Assembly (NCBI GenBank): GCA_963575745.1
Contig: CAUYUJ010003570.1
Coordinates: 170,001 to 234,000 of the forward strand
Direction: 5' to 3'
From: Prorocentrum cordatum
Lineage: Eukaryota > Sar > Dinophyceae > Prorocentrales > Prorocentraceae
DNA: 64,000 nucleotides
How positions within the stretch are numbered: position 1 is the first letter of the stretch; each line of letters starts with the position of its first letter. A program made the translations under genes and the position numbers. Positions 62,398-64,000 of the stretch are shown piece after piece. Below the pieces are notes generated by a model. That model was not told the DNA's origin. It worked only from the letters and a program-made list of their open reading frames with translations, and searched no databases.

Positions 62398-63140
62398 CTA
62401 GCCGTCCTTCTTGATCACCGTGAAGAGCCCGATGAAGGCCTTCACCGAGCGCCTGTGCACCGCGAGGTTACCGCGGTGAAGTGTCATGACCAGCTCCTTC
62501 AGCAGCTTGCGGCTCTGCCGGAGGCGCGGGTCAGTGTAGGGCCGCGGCGGAGGTCCGTCTGCCTCCACCTGCTCGGGGCGCCGTTCGATGCGCCGCCGGG
62601 GATCAGCCAGAAGTCGGTGGGCATCAGCGCCGACGACGCCCAGCGCCTCCTTGGGGACCGCGTCATTCTTCAAGATCTTGAGTCGCTCCAGCTGGATCGG
62701 AACCCGGCTGGTGGTGTCGCTCGCCAGGTGCATGTCGGAGCACTTCAGGAGGTCCGGAAGCGCGCTAGAGAAGTCAGCATCTGGAGGGGCAGGAAACTGG
62801 TCGCCCACCCGCTCCGCGACGCGGTCCAAGATCGACTGCTGAGCCGACGTGACCACTTGCCTGGTAGGCCTCGGCCGCCGCAGCTGCAGCGGCCGACCGC
62901 CGCGAGAGGCAGACATGCTGTTCCGGGCCGTGACCGCGTCCACGACCAGCGCAGCCGCTGAAGGCTCGTCTCCAGCTCGAGTCGGGAGGCGGCAGGGGGC
63001 CGCTCGATCACCCTCGCCTCCGACGCAGTCGAACGCGTGCAGCGGCAAGGGGAGCGCGTCGCCAGGCGACGTCAAAACTTCGCGGTCATGCGAGGCCGCT
63101 GGCCTCGAGGTCGGGGGCGCGGCCGCGGTGCTCAGACCCC
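62398..63140 (-). pseudogene. YR-2 Gag C-terminus and RT N-terminus
   Basis: Only the last about 240 codons of the frame 63969-62398 look genuine (VTSAQQSILDRVAERVGDQF, LPDLLKCSDMHLASDTTSRV, RKLLKELVMTLHRGNLAV, AFIGLFTVIKKDG). The frame stops with TAG directly before LRLIVDARVPN, an RT motif in the same phase. Gag and RT are thus in one frame here, whereas YR-1 keeps them as separate overlapping ORFs. Confidence 0.65.
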
Positions 63141-63850
63141 GCGATGCGGATCGGAGCGCGCCCGCTGGCACACGATGATGCGGCGGCAGATCAGCTCCGC
63201 CGACTCCAGCGCCTGCAGGTTCAGCTGATCGTACGACTGCATCATCCGCAGGTAGTCGAAGCCGAGCCTGACCTCCCTCGCGACACTGCCCTGCGGGTTC
63301 ACCCCGCTCTTGTTCTCCCACCACGACGGGCAGAGGTACAGCTCGAGCCCCGCCGCCGCCACGTCCGTGATGACCTCCCGGGCGGCTGAGGGCCCTTCGA
63401 ACGGCCAGTCCGCGAACGTCGGATCGGAGGCGAGGTTCGTCGTCTCTCGAAGCAGCATCATCCGCTTGCCCCCCGCGTCGCGATGCACAGGCAGCATGCG
63501 GAGATCTCGTCCTGGGCCGCTCCGCTTGCGCTCTAGCCAGTCGTCCAGGTCGCGGTCCTTCACTCTCTGAACCGAAACCCATTCGCCAGCCGCCAGGTCG
63601 ATACAGTAAAGCCCGACGTCGCCCTTCACCACGGCGCGGTCGCCGATCATACTCCCGTCCGCGATCACCTCGTTGAACTGCTCGTGGCCTGTGTCCGCCA
63701 CGCGCCGGCGCCGATCCGCCACCGCTCCGACGGCTCCAGCGGCTGGCTGGTGACCGAGCACACGGGCCAACTGGCCGCCCCGCAGGAAGAGGTCGTCCCG
63801 CTGGTCGGCCGTGAGCGGGTCGAAGCAGCACGCGTCCCCGCGCGCGCACC
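63132..63850 (-). pseudogene. YR-2 Gag-like region
   Basis: ATG frame 63770-63132, with coding-like sequence in phase up to about 63850 (CFDPLTADQRDDLFLRGGQL). It shares with YR-1 ORF2 the blocks DLRMLPVHRD, SWWENKSGVN, YDQLNLQALESAELICRRII. The phase is lost at 63132 (TGA) and the sense continues in the frame ending at 62398. The beginning lies near or beyond the window edge. Confidence 0.65.
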
Positions 63851-64000
63851 TGCACCGGCCACGGCGCCGAGCGAGCCAGCGGCAGCACGCGATGACCTGA
63901 CAGGTCCAGAACTTGCACCGAGAAGTCGGGCGTCGCGCATGCCCAGCGCCCTGGCCCGAGCTCGTGCAACAGCAGCCTGCGGTGCCATGTGATGTTCGGG

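Larger units (their letters stand above)
58091..64000 (-). mobile_element. YR-2: second tyrosine-recombinase retroelement, cut by the window edge
   Basis: On the minus strand: Gag-like region, RT, RNase H, methyltransferase-like domain, tyrosine recombinase, then B1 (58399-58578), a 128-bp spacer (expected A2) and B2 (58091-58270). The layout matches YR-1 at this end; the A1 repeat would lie beyond 64000. B1 and B2 differ at several positions, and the coding phase is broken by at least one TAG and several shifts, so it is older and more decayed than YR-1. No target duplication could be judged. Confidence 0.82.

Overview
The window looks like gene-poor nuclear DNA of a dinoflagellate (a microalga). 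This is inferred from four things: Ty1/copia retrotransposons of the kind abundant in these genomes, tyrosine-recombinase (PAT/DIRS-like) retroelements with methyltransferase-like domains, very GC-rich coding remnants, and a huge load of satellites and microsatellites. No host gene was identified with confidence, and no rRNA or tRNA gene was seen. Every element or ORF that could be given a direction reads on the minus strand.

Layout. 1-9.2 kb: low-complexity DNA, a 69-bp minisatellite, CT-rich and GC-rich short repeats, then about 4 kb of GC-rich DNA with broken, unrecognised coding-like frames on the minus strand. 9.8-11.2 kb: a 1.4-kb (CCA)n block. 11.5-19.4 kb: Copia-A, a complete but decayed copia element with 463/474-bp LTRs. 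Its primer-binding site matches the anticodon arm of a Met tRNA rather than the tRNA 3' end. 19.5-29.2 kb: satellites (88-bp units, an 11-bp GCTAAGCTAAA array, degenerate units of about 90 bp, a 1-kb tandem duplication). 31.3-37.0 kb: Copia-B, a second copia element with 104-bp LTRs, a cytosine-methyltransferase-like domain and a missing RT core. 37.2-42.2 kb: a telomere-like patch, a 1.2-kb 7-bp satellite, poly-G blocks, two copies of a fold-back repeat and a small MITE-like hairpin. 42.8-45.1 kb: two unrecognised minus-strand ORFs that look coding. 45.1-49.2 kb: GC-rich and 73-bp satellites around a LINE fragment lying between two (TA)n tracts.

49.5-55.9 kb: YR-1, a nearly complete tyrosine-recombinase retroelement with split direct repeats in the order A1-ORFs-B1-A2-B2. 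It has three overlapping genes (small Cys-rich ORF1, Gag-like ORF2, then RT/RNase H/recombinase/methyltransferase). 58.1 kb to the right edge: YR-2, a relative with the same B1-A2-B2 terminus. In YR-2 the methyltransferase-like domain comes before the recombinase, the reverse of YR-1, and the recombinase has lost its catalytic Tyr. YR-2 runs off the window.

The most notable themes are methyltransferase-fold domains in three retroelements of two orders, permuted domain order between YR-1 and YR-2, Gag start codons created by the primer-binding site in both copia elements, and a dispersed repeat whose conserved end abuts three different microsatellites. Comparisons were made by eye on translated frames; no database search was run.
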